Part shown: one piece after another, positions 17,652-26,089 of the stretch
Layout of the letters: each line of letters opens with the position of its first letter
Position numbering within the stretch: position 1 is the first letter of the stretch
Assembly (NCBI GenBank): GCA_965243775.1
Contig: CBDEWF010000002.1
Coordinates: 62,001 to 126,000 of the forward strand
DNA length: 64,000 nt
From: Sansalvadorimonas sp965243775
GTDB taxonomy: Bacteria; Pseudomonadota; Gammaproteobacteria; Pseudomonadales; Endozoicomonadaceae
Direction of reading: 5' to 3'
Made by a program: the position numbers and the translations under genes
Notes under the pieces: model-generated
The model's database searches: none
What the model was told of the DNA's origin: nothing
The model's input: only the letters and a program-made list of their open reading frames with translations

Positions 17652-19205
17652 TTGTTTTCTGGATTGTTAAAGCCAACATACTTTTGCCTTGTCCTGGTCA
17701 TTGCCACAGTTCAACCTGCCAGTTCAGGTACAAACAAGCAGGAGAGCTGCACTCTCGTTTTACCCGCAGGCGAAGGGGAGACAGAGATTCTCTCAACAGG
17801 AGCCATACGCACTCACGCCTCAGCGGCCCACCCACTGGATGATACTTACTGTGTGCCTGTTTCAGGTGAAGGTTTCGAATGTCGGGGCATTGAAAGTGCA
17901 TCCCGAATAAGGGTGCCACACCTGGATGATGACACCCTCAAATTGAGTGCTCCAGGATCAGCTTGCACAGCAACGTCCCGTTCAGGCACCCCGCCACCCG
18001 AAACAGATGAGGTGATCATTGAAAAAGAATCATGGGACCCACTTATGATGTCTCTCAATCCTGAGCTACTGGCCTGGGAAATTCATTGCCAGAGGGTGGT
18101 TAAAAAAGAACCCTCTGTTACCACTTCCGTTGAAAGTTATCCAGGTTACGACAGTCCTCTCACTCTGGAAGTGGAAATAGTGACGCAAAGTGAACAAGCT
18201 GCAGTATTCAGGAAGAAGCGCAACACCACCTGTGGCTGCGGCCTGTCCTTTGATTCGGTGAACCTTCTTGAATCCCACCGCCGGGGCAGCACGGATGCGC
18301 GCTGCAAGGGCAAGCGCAACACCACCTGTGGCTGCGGTTTGTCCTTTGATTCGGTGAACCTTCTTAAATCCCACCGCCGGGGCAGCATGGATGCGCGCTG
18401 CAAGGGCAAGCGCAACACCACCTGTGGCTGCGGCCTGTCCTTTGATTCGGCCAGCCTTCTTAACACCCATCGCCGGGGCAGCACGGATGCGCGCTGCAAG
18501 GGCAAGCGCAACACCACCTGTGGCTGCGGCCTGTCCTTTGATTCGGCCAGCCTTCTTAACTCCCACCGCCAGGTCAGCACGGATGCGCGCTGCAAGGGCA
18601 AGCTGAACACCACCTGTGGCTGCGGCCTGTCCTTTGATTCGGTGAGCCTTCTTATCTCCCACCGCCGGGGCAGCACGGATGCGCGCTGCAAGGGCAAGCT
18701 GAACACCACCTGTGGCTGCGGCCTGTCTTTTGATTCGATGAACCTTCTTGAATCCCACCGCCAGGGCAGCACGGATGAGCGTTGCAAGGGCAAGCGCAAC
18801 ACCACCTGTGGCTGCGGCCTGTCCTTTGATTCGGTGAACCTTCTTGAATCCCACCGCCAGGGCAGCACGGATGCGCGCTGCAAGGGCAAGCGCAACACCA
18901 CCTGTGGCTGCGGCCTGTCCTTTGATTCGGCGAAGCTTCTTGAATCCCACCGCCAGGGCAGCATGGATGCGCGTTGCAAGGGCAAGCTGAACACCACCTG
19001 TGACTGCGGCCTGTCCTTTGATTCGGTGAACCTTCTTGAATACCACCGCCGGGGCAGCACGGATGCGCGCTGCAAGGGCAAGCGCAACACCACCTGTGGC
19101 TGCGGCCTGTCCTTTGATTCAGTGAACCTTCTTATCTCCCACCGCCGGGGCAGCACGGATGCGCGCTGCAAGGGCAAGCGGAACAAAAGAGGGGGGGGGA
19201 AATAA
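17652..19205 (+). CDS. secreted zinc-finger-like tandem-repeat protein B
   Basis: Paralogue of protein A, 517 residues, nearly identical through the signal peptide and the 188-residue N-terminal region. It has 10 tandem 32-residue C-x-C-x12-H-x8-C repeats and ends KRNKRGGGK with a stop right after a 9-G tract, which is probably the ancestral C-terminus. Variation among repeats is concentrated at the residues equivalent to helix positions 1, 2 and 5 of a C2H2 finger (V/A/M, N/S/K, E/N/K/I), while F, L, H and the cysteines are fixed. One repeat has CDC instead of CGC. The TTG start and AGGGA site match copy A. Function is unknown; a secreted DNA-, RNA- or protein-binding array acting on a host is one hypothesis. 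Confidence 0.77.
   Translation: MFSGLLKPTYFCLVLVIATVQPASSGTNKQESCTLVLPAGEGETEILSTGAIRTHASAAHPLDDTYCVPVSGEGFECRGIESASRIRVPHLDDDTLKLSAPGSACTATSRSGTPPPETDEVIIEKESWDPLMMSLNPELLAWEIHCQRVVKKEPSVTTSVESYPGYDSPLTLEVEIVTQSEQAAVFRKKRNTTCGCGLSFDSVNLLESHRRGSTDARCKGKRNTTCGCGLSFDSVNLLKSHRRGSMDARCKGKRNTTCGCGLSFDSASLLNTHRRGSTDARCKGKRNTTCGCGLSFDSASLLNSHRQVSTDARCKGKLNTTCGCGLSFDSVSLLISHRRGSTDARCKGKLNTTCGCGLSFDSMNLLESHRQGSTDERCKGKRNTTCGCGLSFDSVNLLESHRQGSTDARCKGKRNTTCGCGLSFDSAKLLESHRQGSMDARCKGKLNTTCDCGLSFDSVNLLEYHRRGSTDARCKGKRNTTCGCGLSFDSVNLLISHRRGSTDARCKGKRNKRGGGK
18216..19175 (+). repeat. 10 tandem copies of the 96-bp coding repeat
   Basis: Ten in-frame 96-bp units homologous to those at 15550-16605. The order of variant codons differs from array A, so the arrays have changed independently since duplication (or exchanged units by gene conversion). 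Confidence 0.97.
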
Positions 19206-19213
19206 AAGACTGT

Positions 19214-19648
19214 ATCTGTTCCTATAAAAAGGTGATCACAATTTCTCTTTTCAGCTATAACAAATATTGATATACGAAGAGTGTCAAATATTTTTGTGGA
19301 CATAGCGGTACTTGGAAGTACCGTCTGAGGTTCATATCAAAGTCAACTTAAGCACAATGGTTGCTGGTATAGTCAGCCTCTCTGACTTATTGGTTAAATG
19401 CTAAGAGTATCAACATTCACCAAAGAGGGATTGCATCAGGATTACACCTGATCCAGCAAGACAACCAGATGGGTAGAAATTACCACTTACTTATTATCCG
19501 AAGTTACCCCTCCCTCAAAAAGGGTATATTTCTGTCAAATCCTGTTCACTCCGACTGCAATTGTGTGATATCCCCTGATTGCGTACTGACTCTGTATCCA
19601 TAAAGTAACCGCCGCACCCATTTGGGGTTTAGTCATCTGGAATTAAGA
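19214..19648. other. intergenic region without a gene
   Basis: AT-rich sequence with no convincing reading frame. It contains a short hairpin, CGGTACTTGGAAGTACCG around 19308, and must hold the promoter of the downstream phosphate symporter. Nothing else is recognised. Confidence 0.5.
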
Positions 19649-20809
19649 ATGGAATCAGTACAAGCTGCTAAAGCTGATGAGCTGCAGCAAAGCGATGCTC
19701 TTCAGTGGGCTACTGTTGTAGGAATGATTTACCTGCTGCTGGTTGCAGTAGGGATGATTGGTTCAGGTTTCAAATGGGCTGCCGGTGGCCCTGAAGCAGC
19801 CGCCCAGCTGTTCGAATTTGCCACCAACCCGTTTATGGCCCTGATTGTCGGCACCATGGCAACTGCCGTGGTTCAGTCCTCCAGTACCGTGACTTCAATT
19901 ATCGTTGGCCTGGTGGGCGGTGGTATGCCTGTAGCCGTTGCTATCCCCATGATCCTCGGGGTTAATATCGGCACTACCATGACGGCAACTCTGGTCAGCC
20001 TGGGAAGCCTTGGTCAGCGCAAGACTTTTCGTCGCTCCTTTGCCGCAGCAACGGTGCACGGCTTTTTCAACCTGATGGCAGTGTTTATCTTTATGCCACT
20101 TGAGTTGATGACCGGAGCTCTGGAGAAAATTTCTGCCTCCCTCGCCCACATTGTCTACAGCAATGGCGGTGCCCAGGGTGTGGAGATGAGTGGCTTTGAC
20201 TTTGTCAAGCCGATGACCAAACCAGTTATTAAACTGTTCTCCGAAGGATTCTCTGTTCTTCCCTGTAACTACGGTGGTATTGCTCTGGCTCTGACCGGTC
20301 TGGTATTTGTCTTTGTATCCATCTCTGTCCTCGGCAAGATCCTGAAGCAGCTTATGATCGGACGGGCCAAGGATATGTTGCACAAGGCTATCGGTAACGG
20401 TGCCCTGAAGAGCATTCTGTCTGGTGGCCTGATTACAGTGGCAGTACAGTCATCTTCAACCACCACCAGCTTGATTGTCCCCTTGGCAGGCAGCGGCATT
20501 TTCCGACTGAAGGATGTCTATCCGTTTACCCTCGGCGCCAATATCGGCACCTGCATCACAGCTCTGCTGGCAGCAACCACGGTGACCGGCGCCCTGGCTA
20601 TGCAGGGGCTTCAGATTGCACTGGTTCACCTGATGTTCAACACAGGTGCAGTGCTGCTGATTTATGGTATTCCACAGCTGCGGGTCATTCCCTATAACAC
20701 CGCCCGCCGGTTTGCCCAGCTGGCATCCTGTAAGAAGAGTATTGTCTTCTCTTATATCTTCGGGGTGTTCTTTATCCTGCCAGGCCTGCTGATTTTTATT
20801 ACAGACTGA
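19649..20809 (+). CDS. Na+/phosphate cotransporter family protein (NptA-like)
   Basis: An integral membrane protein of 386 residues from the ATG at 19649, which has GGA at suitable spacing; an in-frame TTG 27 bases upstream would add nine residues. It shows the internal duplication of the Na/Pi cotransporter family (PF02690): VVQSSSTVTSIIVGLVGGG in the first half and AVQSSSTTTSLIVPLAGSG in the second, each followed by a GxNIGT motif. The QSSS motifs form the substrate site in SLC34-type transporters. There is no C-terminal PhoU domain. Sodium-driven phosphate transport is inferred from the family; direction of transport is not shown. Confidence 0.9.
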   Translation: MESVQAAKADELQQSDALQWATVVGMIYLLLVAVGMIGSGFKWAAGGPEAAAQLFEFATNPFMALIVGTMATAVVQSSSTVTSIIVGLVGGGMPVAVAIPMILGVNIGTTMTATLVSLGSLGQRKTFRRSFAAATVHGFFNLMAVFIFMPLELMTGALEKISASLAHIVYSNGGAQGVEMSGFDFVKPMTKPVIKLFSEGFSVLPCNYGGIALALTGLVFVFVSISVLGKILKQLMIGRAKDMLHKAIGNGALKSILSGGLITVAVQSSSTTTSLIVPLAGSGIFRLKDVYPFTLGANIGTCITALLAATTVTGALAMQGLQIALVHLMFNTGAVLLIYGIPQLRVIPYNTARRFAQLASCKKSIVFSYIFGVFFILPGLLIFITD

Positions 20810-20828
20810 TTTTTTCGGAGTAAATTGA

Positions 20829-21065
20829 ATGAACGAACTCAAAGAGTTCAAACAGAAGCGCAAGGCTCTGAAAGCCCGCATCAAGGCGGCACGTCAGGAA
20901 GTCAAAGATCTCAAAAAAGAACTGAACGACCTGCGTCAGGAGCATCAGCATCACGCCGTGGATGACCTGGAAGCCTGGATGTCCAGGGGAGATACCTCCC
21001 GGGGCACCCTGATCAGCCGTGTCCTGAACTTTGTCCGGGTCAGCCGGGCCAGACCTCACCACTGA
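20829..21065 (+). CDS. small coiled-coil protein
   Basis: A 78-residue, highly charged protein. Residues 1-40 (KEFKQKRKALKARIKAAR and onward) form a Lys/Glu-rich heptad-like helix, probably a coiled coil. The tail is basic (RVSRARPHH). A GGAG site precedes the ATG. It starts 19 bases after the symporter stop and ends before a strong terminator, so the two genes form a transcription unit. The role is unknown; a cytoplasmic accessory to the symporter is possible only by context. Confidence 0.75.
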   Translation: MNELKEFKQKRKALKARIKAARQEVKDLKKELNDLRQEHQHHAVDDLEAWMSRGDTSRGTLISRVLNFVRVSRARPHH

Positions 21066-21078
21066 CCGTGCCGGTCCC

Positions 21079-21120
21079 GTTTTATCAGGCAGCTTCCTGC
21101 AGGACGCTGCCTGATAAAAC
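21079..21120 (+). terminator. strong hairpin terminator
   Basis: A perfect 15-bp stem, GTTTTATCAGGCAGC at 21079-21093 and its complement at 21106-21120, 13 bases after the small coiled-coil gene. The A/T flanks of the stem make it suitable as a terminator in both directions. Confidence 0.8.
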
Positions 21121-21408
21121 CTTCCAGCCGATAACTATAAACCCCAGACATTTGAAAAGAACTGTCAGATTCTGGCAGTCGGATAAAGATTCTGCCTCCC
21201 CGGTACCCCTATCCGTTGTGCTGTAAAGACTTCTAACTGATGTGTTACCGAGTCAACAAGCTGGCATTAGGGTGAGCAACACCAAGGTTAACAAAAACGT
21301 TTGCAGACATAACCCAAATTCTCCAGCCGTGAACCATAAAGCGACAGCCTTTGTCTAAAGCGCATTCATGGTATTGCGATTTAGCAAGGAGCAAAATAAT
21401 GGAAACGC

Positions 21409-21923
21409 ATGTTCTCCGTTGCCCATGACTACCTTGGAGGTAACGATCAGGAGTGCTGTAAAAGGGATACCAAAGCAACAGGTTCCAAAGAGTTCGCTGA
21501 TACTTTTGAAGCAAGGCTTACAAAGCTACTTGACAAGGACCTTGCCGAAAGCATTCCACAAGGCAGCAGCTGGCTAAATATGCCAAGCGGGACGAAGATG
21601 ATGACTACCAGGTTGAGGTTGAGGTTGTGGATACAGGGACGAGCCATGATGGTTTGAGTTTTTCCAAGACTCAAACACGTGACAGAACAGAACGGATGGA
21701 AGGAGTAGGCTAGATTCTTACAACTCAGGCCATTACTCATGAGGTGTACATGGGGGTAGAAAAGGGTTCTGAGGCTGAGCAGGATTCCGATTCAGAAGAT
21801 AAAAAGCCTATGGTGAAAAAGCTTAAAATTGACCCAGCTCATAAGGATAAGAGTAAAGCTGAACCTGCCAAAAAGAGTATGGATAAAGTAAAGCCTAAGA
21901 AGACAACCAAACGTCACAGATAA
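21409..21923 (+). pseudogene. decayed gene with acidic and Lys-rich tail
   Basis: No intact gene is present in 21121-22072, but pieces of one can be followed. Frame 21409 reads an amphipathic segment (KEFADTFEARLTKLLDKDLA). A shift near 21570 leads to LAKYAKRDEDDDYQVEVEVV and on to a TAG at about 21710. The same frame then continues to a Lys-rich acidic tail (KGSEAEQDSDSEDKKPMVKK ... KPKKTTKRHR) and TAA. The composition resembles eukaryote-like proteins of the accessory island, but no domain is recognised. The tail from the ATG at about 21750 could be a 58-residue peptide. Function cannot be inferred. Confidence 0.35.
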
Positions 21924-22072
21924 TATCAGGCAAACGCAATAACCAGATAGAACAGGCAGGAGATCAAGAAACCAATTGCATCATTGGGTATCTGTTTGCA
22001 ATTTATTTTTTCTGAGCTTGCTATTACCACAGGGTTTTCTACAGTTCTCACACCTTGATAACTGGGCCTCAA

Positions 22073-23119
22073 ATGAAAAGAGTTCTACTCTTCCTGCTGC
22101 TGTTGATTGGCCAGAATCTGTCTGCCTCTGGGTTGTCCGGGTTGCAGTGGACTGACAGCCTGCCCCAGTCGGAAAATGTTTATCTGGACGAGCAGGGCTG
22201 TCGCTTTATCGGGCAGATAATGCCGTCAGGAGAGCTGGAGCTTTTCCGGGTATGTGCCCCTCACCAACCGGTTTTCGTTTCCCGTATTCAGTTACCCAAA
22301 AAACTTGTTAATACCGGGCTCTCCCACGATGTACACCGTATCCATTTCTTTATCGATGAAGATTATCCGATCTGGCTGCAGCCTCAAACAGGTTTGCCCT
22401 ACCCCATGGTAAACCCCCAGCCGGACTGGGAAGCTGAGTTTTCCATACTAATGAATACCCTTGCCCCATCAGGGCAGCATGAGTTCAGGGAAATACTGCA
22501 AAGCTGGTTTGGCCAGGATTCTGGATGGTTTAGCACGGTTACCACAGCTGGCAAATACGTTCTTGCAGAAAGCCCGGTACTACTGCTCATTGCAGCAGAT
22601 CCGGATTTTCGCGCAATACTTCGGATGATGCCTGTTGCCAACCGGTACAATGCAGCCCGCAATCTGGACCACGTAACAGGACCAGTAGATGCCATGAGAA
22701 GACTGACCTCTGCATTTATGGGGCAATACTCCGCTGAAGGTCTGGAAAAAACCTGGATACCCGCTTTAAAGGAGGAGCTGATTTTCCGGGTCATAGGCCA
22801 ATGGGGAATATACAACACCATGAAGATCTTACTCTGGGAAGGTGATGACTGGCCATCCCAGGAAAGAATGCTCTCAAGAGCATCCCGTTTACTGAGTAGC
22901 TCTGCCTATGCGTTTGCTTCTATTTACTGCAGCTCATCCCGGCCAGGCTGGATGTTCTTCCGCTACCTGACAACCGGTTACCTGCTGACTGGTATCTTAT
23001 ATGAAAGATATGGCCTGGCCGGTTCACTGCTTAGTCATGGTACTTTCAATATGCTGGTGGAAACGATGAAAAGATTTTTGATTGATATGGGGACATTCAG
23101 AGTAGCCGTTTCCCATTAA
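22073..23119 (+). CDS. CPBP-family intramembrane protease
   Basis: A 348-residue membrane protein. The N-terminus is a signal peptide or first membrane segment (MKRVLLFLLLLIGQNLSASG); the ATG at 22073 was chosen over an upstream in-frame TTG for that reason. The C-terminal half holds the CPBP (CAAX protease and bacteriocin-processing) motifs: EELIFR, matching the glutamate-containing EExxxR, and GSLLSHGTFNM, supplying the histidine and asparagine. About 200 residues of non-membrane sequence precede the domain, longer than in typical CPBP proteins. Substrate is unknown. Other family members process prenylated proteins, bacteriocins or anti-sigma factors. Confidence 0.8.
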   Translation: MKRVLLFLLLLIGQNLSASGLSGLQWTDSLPQSENVYLDEQGCRFIGQIMPSGELELFRVCAPHQPVFVSRIQLPKKLVNTGLSHDVHRIHFFIDEDYPIWLQPQTGLPYPMVNPQPDWEAEFSILMNTLAPSGQHEFREILQSWFGQDSGWFSTVTTAGKYVLAESPVLLLIAADPDFRAILRMMPVANRYNAARNLDHVTGPVDAMRRLTSAFMGQYSAEGLEKTWIPALKEELIFRVIGQWGIYNTMKILLWEGDDWPSQERMLSRASRLLSSSAYAFASIYCSSSRPGWMFFRYLTTGYLLTGILYERYGLAGSLLSHGTFNMLVETMKRFLIDMGTFRVAVSH

Positions 23120-23225
23120 GATCTGGGAGCCTGTAAGGCACAGGCATCTTAACAACATCTGTTGCCCATATTCGACCCCGGGGTTATTCTGCATCCGCAT
23201 AAGACAACAATTATAAGGAAGCATT

Positions 23226-23711
23226 ATGTCCAATCGCATGAGCCAAATGATCTCTCTCTGTAATAAGGCCCCCGTATTCATGCGCACCTGGCTGGTCAGC
23301 AAGGCGATTGGCAGCACTGTAAAACTGGTGGGCACAACGAAGGGACGTATTGAGAAGCTGACGTACAATGAGTGCCAGGTCACAATTCGTAACCTTCGGC
23401 GCAATCAAAATCATATCGGCAGTGTCCATGCCTGCGGTATGGCCCTGGCAGCAGAGTCTGCCACTGGCCTGATAGTTGGCATGAATGTGCCTGACACTGG
23501 TGTACCGGTTATCAAGAGTATGCATATTGATTTTGTAAAACGCTCATCCGGTGATATCACCTGCAAAGCTCACCTGACCCAGGAACAGGTACAGACCATA
23601 CAGACTCTGGAAAAAGGAGAAGTATCTGTCGCCTGTACCATCACCGACAAAAACAGTATTGAACCTATCAAGGCTGAAATGATCTGGGCCTGGACGCCCA
23701 AGCGCCGTTAA
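23226..23711 (+). CDS. DUF4442 hotdog-fold protein
   Basis: A 161-residue protein with the DUF4442 pattern of the thioesterase (hotdog) superfamily: a RNxxxNHIGSVHACGMALAAE helix-containing segment near residue 60, which is where PaaI-like thioesterases place catalytic or CoA-binding residues. A ribosome-binding site (AAGGAAG) lies before the ATG. Acyl-CoA thioesterase activity is plausible by family but not shown. It stands alone upstream of uup. Confidence 0.8.
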   Translation: MSNRMSQMISLCNKAPVFMRTWLVSKAIGSTVKLVGTTKGRIEKLTYNECQVTIRNLRRNQNHIGSVHACGMALAAESATGLIVGMNVPDTGVPVIKSMHIDFVKRSSGDITCKAHLTQEQVQTIQTLEKGEVSVACTITDKNSIEPIKAEMIWAWTPKRR

Positions 23712-23950
23712 CCAGTACAGCATTTCATACACTTTTGCGGGTGGCGGCTTGATGTTTCCAAAGGCCATGGATGGCCGACTAGCGCCGTTGGGCAGGGGCT
23801 GCCCATGGGCGCGGGAAACAGCAAGTTACCACCTGGCACAGGTCAGGTTCATGGAAATTGTGTACTAGGTGCATTCAGGGTGTTACAACTGTTTCAGACC
23901 TGCCTGCAAACCGGTATCCTTGTTCGGTTTTTTCTCAAGATTCTGATGCA

Positions 23951-25861
23951 ATGTCCCTGTTACGCTTTGATGATGTCTCCGTAGCCTATGGTGATCAGCC
24001 TCTGCTGGATCACGCCAGCTTCCAAATCGAGCCCGGTGAGAGGGTCTGTCTGATTGGCAGGAATGGTGCTGGCAAGTCAACCCTTATGAAACTGGCTTCC
24101 GGCCAGATACAGCCGGATGATGGTTTGGTTCGCAAGGATAGCGGCATACGGGTCGGTATGCTGAACCAGAATCTGCCCCTGGCCGATGACCAGCTGGTTT
24201 ATGACGTGGTTGCCGGCGGTCTGGACAGTGTCGGCAAACTGCTGGCGGAGTGGCACGCACTCTCCCACAATATTGCTACCGATGCCGATATGAAGCGCTT
24301 CGAACAGATTCAGCATGCCCTGGAAGCTCAGGATGGCTGGAAACTGCAGCAGCGGGTTGAACAAACTCTCGAGCGCCTGCAGCTGCCAGCAGATAAAACC
24401 ATGGGGGAGCTTTCCGGAGGCTGGCGCCGTCGGGTAGAACTGGCCCGGGCCCTGGTCTGCAACCCGGATATCCTGTTACTGGATGAGCCGACCAACCACC
24501 TTGATATCGTCACCATCGCCTGGCTGGAAAAGCAGCTGAAAGATTTTCGGGGAGCTCTGCTGTTTATTACCCACGACCGGGCTTTCCTGAAATCCCTGGC
24601 CACACGTATCCTGGAACTGGATCGCGGCCATCTGACCAGCTGGGACTGCGACTACGAAACTTATCTGGAGCGCAAGGCCCATACCCTGGCAGTGGAGCAG
24701 GAACACAATGCCCAGTTCGATAAGAAACTGGCCCAGGAAGAGACCTGGATACGACAGGGCATCAAGGCCCGCCGTACCCGTAATGAAGGCCGGGTAAGGG
24801 CTTTGAAAGCCTTGCGGGCTGAGCGGCTGGAGCGCCGTAATTTACAGGGCAGTGCCAAGTTTAAACTGGATGCAGCGGAAAAGTCCGGCAAGCTGGTTGT
24901 GGAAGCCACAGAGCTGACCCACGGTTTCAAAGATGGCCTGCTTATGAAAGACCTCGATTTCACCCTGATGCGGGGGGACAAAGTTGGTCTGATCGGTGCC
25001 AATGGTGTTGGCAAGTCCACCCTTCTGAAAATTCTGCTGGGCAACCTGGAACCCCAGAATGGCAGGGTCAAAATGGGCACCAAGCTGGAAGTCGCTTACT
25101 TCGACCAGATGCGGGATCAGCTGGATCTGGAAAAGACCGTGATTGATAACGTGGCCGAAGGACGGGAGAAAATTACCATCAATGGCCGCGACCGCCATGT
25201 CATCAGTTACCTGGAAGATTTCCTGTTCTCACCCCAGCGGACCCGTGTGCCCGTAAAAGCCCTTTCCGGTGGTGAACGGAACCGTCTGCTGCTGGCCCGG
25301 CTGTTCAGCAAGCCGGCCAATATTCTGGTGCTTGACGAACCGACCAATGATCTGGATGTAGAAACCCTTGAACTTCTGGAAAGTATCCTGGTGGATTTTC
25401 AGGGCACAGTCCTGCTGGTCAGCCACGACCGGGATTTTCTGGATAATGTTGTCGGCTCATCCCTGGTCTTTGAGGGCAATGGCGTGGTACGTGAGTATGT
25501 TGGTGGTTTTGAAGACTGGCTGCGTCAGGGTGGCAGCATCAACAGGCTGGCAGAAACCGGTGATGCCGGTAAAGTCGATAAGCCGAAAGCCAAGTCAAAG
25601 CCGGAAGCAGCCAGTGAGACACCAAAGCCGGCAGTGAAAAAAAAGCTGAGTTACAAGCTACAGCGGGAGCTTGATGCACTGCCTGGAGAGATCGAGAAGA
25701 TCGAAGAGGAACTGGCAGCCCTGGAAGAGGAAACAGGGTTCAATAGTTTTTATCAGCAGGATCAGGAAACTGTACAGAGCAAACTGGCACGGCTGACAGA
25801 GCTGAATGAACTGCTGGAGGCCAAGATGGAGCGCTGGACTGAGCTGGAAGATATGCAGTAA
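23951..25861 (+). CDS. uup: ABC-F family ATPase Uup
   Basis: Soluble ABC-F protein of 636 residues from the ATG at 23951 (MSLLRFDDVSVAYGDQPLLD). Two ATP-binding domains are complete: Walker A GRNGAGKST and GANGVGKST, signatures LSGGWRRR and LSGGERNR, Walker B LLLDEPTNHLD and LVLDEPTNDLD. The inter-domain linker is charged and the C-terminal ~85 residues form the Uup-specific coiled coil (LSYKLQRELDALPGEIEKIE). Uup acts on ribosomes and affects excision of transposons in E. coli. It is the last core gene before the accessory island. Confidence 0.94.
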   Translation: MSLLRFDDVSVAYGDQPLLDHASFQIEPGERVCLIGRNGAGKSTLMKLASGQIQPDDGLVRKDSGIRVGMLNQNLPLADDQLVYDVVAGGLDSVGKLLAEWHALSHNIATDADMKRFEQIQHALEAQDGWKLQQRVEQTLERLQLPADKTMGELSGGWRRRVELARALVCNPDILLLDEPTNHLDIVTIAWLEKQLKDFRGALLFITHDRAFLKSLATRILELDRGHLTSWDCDYETYLERKAHTLAVEQEHNAQFDKKLAQEETWIRQGIKARRTRNEGRVRALKALRAERLERRNLQGSAKFKLDAAEKSGKLVVEATELTHGFKDGLLMKDLDFTLMRGDKVGLIGANGVGKSTLLKILLGNLEPQNGRVKMGTKLEVAYFDQMRDQLDLEKTVIDNVAEGREKITINGRDRHVISYLEDFLFSPQRTRVPVKALSGGERNRLLLARLFSKPANILVLDEPTNDLDVETLELLESILVDFQGTVLLVSHDRDFLDNVVGSSLVFEGNGVVREYVGGFEDWLRQGGSINRLAETGDAGKVDKPKAKSKPEAASETPKPAVKKKLSYKLQRELDALPGEIEKIEEELAALEEETGFNSFYQQDQETVQSKLARLTELNELLEAKMERWTELEDMQ

Positions 25862-26016
25862 GAGTAAGAATGAATAATCAGGTGTAAAAGTTTAGATCTG
25901 ATCTGACAGTTGCCTCATTGAAATGAAAAGATGAGGGTTACCGGCTTGCGGATATGGATTTCAGTGTTGCTGAAGCCATCTCCGCCAAACTGCTACGGCT
26001 AGTGTCCCAGAGTCGT

Positions 26017-26063
26017 TGGCCATGTAGTTTAATAGATTTTTATCTTAATAAACCACATGGCCA
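26017..26063. repeat. hairpin between uup and the coiled-coil gene
   Basis: TGGCCATGTAGTTTA (26017-26031) pairs with TAAACCACATGGCCA (26049-26063), 14 of 15 bases, around an AT-rich loop. It lies between two convergent genes and could terminate both, or be the end of a small mobile element. Confidence 0.6.
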
Positions 26064-26089
26064 TTTCTGATACCGGATAAAACCGGAAG

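Larger units (their letters stand above)
17498..19213. repeat. duplicated segment, unit B
   Basis: Second copy of the segment at 14832-16644, with the same leader and gene but 10 rather than 11 internal repeats and a 9-G instead of 11-G tract. After the shared AATAAAAGACTG the sequence becomes unique (TATCTGTTCC), so this unit probably shows the original right-hand context of the gene. Confidence 0.9.

Noticed and set aside
15550..19175. Possible CRISPR array, because of regular direct repeats
   Set aside because: The 96-bp period has no conserved-repeat/unique-spacer alternation; the whole unit is conserved and in frame, and no cas genes are near.
18066..19303. Long antisense frames (326 and 385 codons) opposite array B
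   Set aside because: Same reason as for array A: they are shadows of the periodic coding repeat.
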